Source of the DNA: CAXQZU01 sp964228555
GTDB taxonomy: Bacteria > Planctomycetota > PLA2 > JAEUHO01
Assembly: GCA_964228555.1 (NCBI GenBank)
Contig: CAXQZU010000001.1
Location: 1 to 42,191, forward strand
Reading direction: 5' to 3'
DNA: 42,191 nt
A program made the position numbers and the translations under genes. Position 1 is the stretch's first letter. Each line of letters begins with the position of its first letter. Positions 40,028 to 42,191 of this stretch are shown piece after piece. The notes under the pieces are model-generated. The model saw nothing but the letters and a program-made list of their open reading frames with translations, was not told the DNA's origin and ran no database searches.

Positions 40028-40033
40028 CGCGCC

Positions 40034-40792
40034 ATGGCCGCGCCCGACCCCGCCCGACTGCCCGCGGCGCGCGCGGCGCTGCGCAAGGCCGGCGTGGATG
40101 TGCTGCTGGAGGACAACCACCTGCTGGTGGTGTCCAAGCCCGCCGGCCTGCTGAGCCAGGCCGACGGCTCGGGCGACGACGACCTCGTGGCCGTGCTGGG
40201 CGCCTACCGCCAGCAGGCCGAGGGCAAGGCGGGCGCGGCCTTCGTGGGCCTCGTGCACCGGCTGGACCGCAACGTCTCGGGCGTGGTGCTGTGCGCCAAG
40301 ACCAGCAAGGCCGCCGCGCGGCTGGCCGCGCTGTTCCGCGAGCGCGACGCCAGCCTCGAGAAGCACTACCTCGCCTGGGTGGTGGGCGTGCCGGCCACCG
40401 ACGAGGGCCGGCTGGAGGGCCGCCTCGCGCGCAGCGGCCGCACCACGCGGCCCGCCGCCCCCGGCGAGGAGGACGACGCGGGCCGCCCGGCCGTGCTGGA
40501 CTTCGCGGTGCGCGGCCGCGGGCCGCGCGCGGCGCGCCTGGCGGTGCGGCTGCACACCGGCGTCACCCACCAGGTGCGCGCTCAGCTCTCCGCCGCCGGC
40601 CACCCCCTGCACGGCGATCCCAAGTACGGCGGGCCGGCCGGCGCGCGCGTGGCGCTGCACGCCTGGCGCCTCGTGTTCCCCCACCCCGTGGGCGGCGCGC
40701 GCCAGGAGGCCACCGCGCCCGTGCCGTCCGCGCTGTGCGCACTGGACCGTCGCCTGCGCCTGCAGCCGCCCGTCACCACGCGCGGCGGGTAG
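40034..40792 (+). CDS. RluA-family pseudouridine synthase
   Basis: The product is 252 aa without an S4 domain. Signatures: VVSKPAGLLSQ, HRLDRNVSGVVLCAKTSKAA with catalytic Asp78, LEKHYLAWVVGVP, TGVTHQVRAQLSAAGHPLHGDPKYGG and ALHAWRLVFPHP. It converts uridine to pseudouridine in rRNA or tRNA; RluA, RluC and TruC types cannot be told apart by eye. Start as given by the TATGCT box 6 nt upstream. Its TAG stop is part of a TAGAGT hexamer that may be the promoter of the SDR gene. Confidence 0.92.
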   Translation: MAAPDPARLPAARAALRKAGVDVLLEDNHLLVVSKPAGLLSQADGSGDDDLVAVLGAYRQQAEGKAGAAFVGLVHRLDRNVSGVVLCAKTSKAAARLAALFRERDASLEKHYLAWVVGVPATDEGRLEGRLARSGRTTRPAAPGEEDDAGRPAVLDFAVRGRGPRAARLAVRLHTGVTHQVRAQLSAAGHPLHGDPKYGGPAGARVALHAWRLVFPHPVGGARQEATAPVPSALCALDRRLRLQPPVTTRGG

Positions 40793-40795
40793 AGT
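40790..40795 (+). promoter_or_regulatory. Putative -10 box (TAGAGT) of the SDR gene
   Basis: TAGAGT includes the stop codon of the RluA-type gene and lies 55 nt before the ATG at 40851, whose ribosome site is CCGGAG. Confidence 0.3.
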
Positions 40796-40850
40796 CGCCG
40801 CGCGCCGCGCCGCGTCCCGCCTCGTCCCCACCTTCCCCGCCGGAGCCCCC

Positions 40851-41684
40851 ATGAGCCCGTCCGCCCCCACGCCCGCGCCTGCCTCGCCCTCGCCGTCCGG
40901 GTCCTCGGCGTCCACGCCCGAGCTGGCCGGCCGGGTCGCGCTCGTCACCGGCGCCTCCAGCGGCATCGGCCGCGCCACGGCGCTGCTGCTGGCCGAGCGC
41001 GGCGCCGACGTGGCGCTCACCGGGCGGCGGGCCGCGCCGCTGGAGGATGTGGCTTCCGCCGTGCGCGTGCGCGGCCGGCGCGCGCTGGTGGTGGCCGGCG
41101 ACGTGCGCGACGAGCGCCACGCAGCCGAGGCGGTGGCACGCACCGTCGAGGCGCTGGGCAGCCTCACCATCCTCGTCAACAACGCCGGCGTGATCGGCGC
41201 CGGCCCGCTGGAGTCCACCAGCACGCAGGAGTGGGATCGCGTCATGGACAGCGACCTCAAGGGCCCCTTCTTCTTCACGCGCGCCGCCATCCCGCACCTC
41301 AAGGGCCGCCCCGGCGCCTGCATCGTCAACGTCTCCAGCGTCACGGGCCTGCGCCCCTACGCCAACCTGGCCGCCTACTGCGTGGCCAAGGCCGGCGTGG
41401 ACATGCTCACGCAGTGCACGGCGCTGGAGCTGGCCCCGCACGGCGTGCGCGTCAACGCCATCAACCCCGGCGTGGTGGTCACCAACCTGCACAAGGCCAC
41501 GAACACCGTGCCCGACTACGACGGCTTCCTCGAGCGCAGCAAGCAGACCCACCCGCTGGGCTTCGTGGGCGAGCCGCGCGACGCAGCCGAGCTCATCGCC
41601 TTCCTCGCCAGCGACCGCGCCCGCTGGATCACCGGCGGCCTGCACGCCCTGGACGGCGGCCGCGCCCTCACCTCGCTGCGCTAG
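40851..41684 (+). CDS. Short-chain dehydrogenase/reductase
   Basis: The product is 277 aa, with a Ser/Pro/Ala-rich N-terminal 22 residues ahead of the Rossmann fold. The cofactor loop TGASSGIG is at 33-40, NNAG at 110-113, and the catalytic Ser163, Tyr176 and Lys180 (VSSVTG...YCVAK) are all present. The acidic or basic selector after strand 2 (TGRRAAP) has two arginines, which suggests NADPH. The C-terminus (DRARWITGGLHALDGGRAL) is that of classical SDRs. Substrate unknown. The start is supported by CCGGAG upstream, but a shorter start is possible given the low-complexity N-terminus. Confidence 0.92.
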   Translation: MSPSAPTPAPASPSPSGSSASTPELAGRVALVTGASSGIGRATALLLAERGADVALTGRRAAPLEDVASAVRVRGRRALVVAGDVRDERHAAEAVARTVEALGSLTILVNNAGVIGAGPLESTSTQEWDRVMDSDLKGPFFFTRAAIPHLKGRPGACIVNVSSVTGLRPYANLAAYCVAKAGVDMLTQCTALELAPHGVRVNAINPGVVVTNLHKATNTVPDYDGFLERSKQTHPLGFVGEPRDAAELIAFLASDRARWITGGLHALDGGRALTSLR

Positions 41685-41703
41685 GCGCGCCCCGCACAGC
41701 CAT

Positions 41704-42191
41704 TCACAGCGCGAACACCTGCCCGTCGTGGGCCACGCCGAAGCCGGGGGGCAGGGCGGGGCGCGCGCTGGCCTCGGGCGCCAGCAGCGGGTTGCTGTGG
41801 TTGAGGTGCGTGAACCACACGGCGCCGCGGCCGCCGGCGAGCAGGCGCACGCTGTCGCGCACGAAGGGGTGGCGCACGGCCAGCAGGTCGCGGTGCGGCA
41901 GCTCGTCGGGCCCGTGGAAGGTGCCGTCCACCAGCGCCACGTCGGCCTCGTGGATGCGCTCCACCAGCGGCGGCGGGAACACGTCGGCGTCAGAGACGTA
42001 GACCAGCCGCGCGCGGGGCCCGCGCAGCTCGAGGCCCACGGTGTCGGTGTCCTCGGCGCGGTGCGGCACGAGGAAGGCGTGCAGCTCCACGCCGTCGAAG
42101 TCCAGCGGCACGCCCGGCTGCAGGCGCTCCAGCCGCACCTGGCCGCGCTCCACGAGGTGGCTCCACGGCCGGTTGGCGCGCAGGAAGGCGT
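41704..42191 (-). CDS. PqqB-like metallo-beta-lactamase-fold protein (5' end outside the window)
   Basis: The last about 162 residues are present; the gene runs off the right edge. The reading frame is open to 42191 and includes AFLRANRPWSHLVERG before the GTG at 42153, so that GTG is not the true start. PqqB-like elements are SDADVFPPPLVERIHEADVALVDGTF, then HPFVRDSVRLL and WFTHLNHSNPLL, corresponding to the IHINNTNP region of PqqB. The N-terminal HxHxDH metal motif would lie outside the window. PqqB acts in pyrroloquinoline-quinone maturation; other MBL proteins of this subtype exist, so the role is provisional. It converges on the SDR gene with 19 bases between stops. Confidence 0.75.
   Translation of the reverse strand, partial: AFLRANRPWSHLVERGQVRLERLQPGVPLDFDGVELHAFLVPHRAEDTDTVGLELRGPRARLVYVSDADVFPPPLVERIHEADVALVDGTFHGPDELPHRDLLAVRHPFVRDSVRLLAGGRGAVWFTHLNHSNPLLAPEASARPALPPGFGVAHDGQVFAL

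Overview
The window is one continuous, gene-dense stretch of very GC-rich chromosome (I judge roughly three quarters G+C by eye; not counted). Every recognised protein gene stops with TAG or TGA and none with TAA. The best taxonomic clue is the pair at 36309-39530, a DUF1549/DUF1553 (PSCyt2/PSD1) protein followed by a twin-arginine DUF1501 protein. That pair is typical of Planctomycetota. Exported HEAT-repeat, redoxin and multi-PDZ protease genes fit the same phylum. The organism is therefore probably a high-GC planctomycete; this is inference from gene content.

Layout. 1-5400: exported HEAT-repeat protein, ThiC, a degenerate receiver fused to a histidine-kinase-type ATPase, and a convergent FMN-barrel protein. 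5582-5658: tRNA-Pro(CGG). 5840-10237: lipoprotein, LtaS/sulfatase-like membrane enzyme, convergent exported protein, divergent SUI1/YciH factor. 10353-12172: NAD-type malic enzyme, preceded by a possible upstream ORF. 12202-16322: a four-gene run (exported/membrane protein, MacB/LolD-type ATPase, FtsX-type permease, ZnuA-like lipoprotein) that looks like an unusual metal ABC system. 16367-22209: exported unknown, redoxin, DsbD, a one-repeat UPF0016 protein and a striking cysteine-repeat exported protein, together a thiol/metal neighbourhood. 22220-30695: rRNA-type pseudouridine synthase, small zinc-ribbon protein, SpeE-like methyltransferase, ATP-grasp ligase, NUDIX hydrolase, a nucleotide cyclase-TM-helical fusion, TPR/redoxin protein and a gluzincin-like peptidase. 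30710-35197: an AhpD-like gene with an in-frame TGA, a DNA glycosylase, an inactive-looking protease homologue and an HtrA protease with four PDZ domains. 35344-42191: MTA phosphorylase, the DUF1549/DUF1501 pair, ArfB, an RluA-type synthase, an SDR and a truncated PqqB-like protein.

The two strongest observations are as follows. First, the AhpD/carboxymuconolactone-decarboxylase-like gene at 30710-31306 is split by one TGA that falls exactly at the second cysteine of the family's CxxC motif (CLF-U). A 6-bp stem with a GGUC loop starts 17 nt after the TGA, as in a bacterial SECIS element, so this looks like a selenoprotein. Second, a TANNNT hexamer lies in front of most transcription units. 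In ten cases it ends only 6-9 nt before the start codon, so many mRNAs in this organism are probably leaderless.

No mobile element, CRISPR array, integrase, rRNA or obvious horizontally acquired island was seen.
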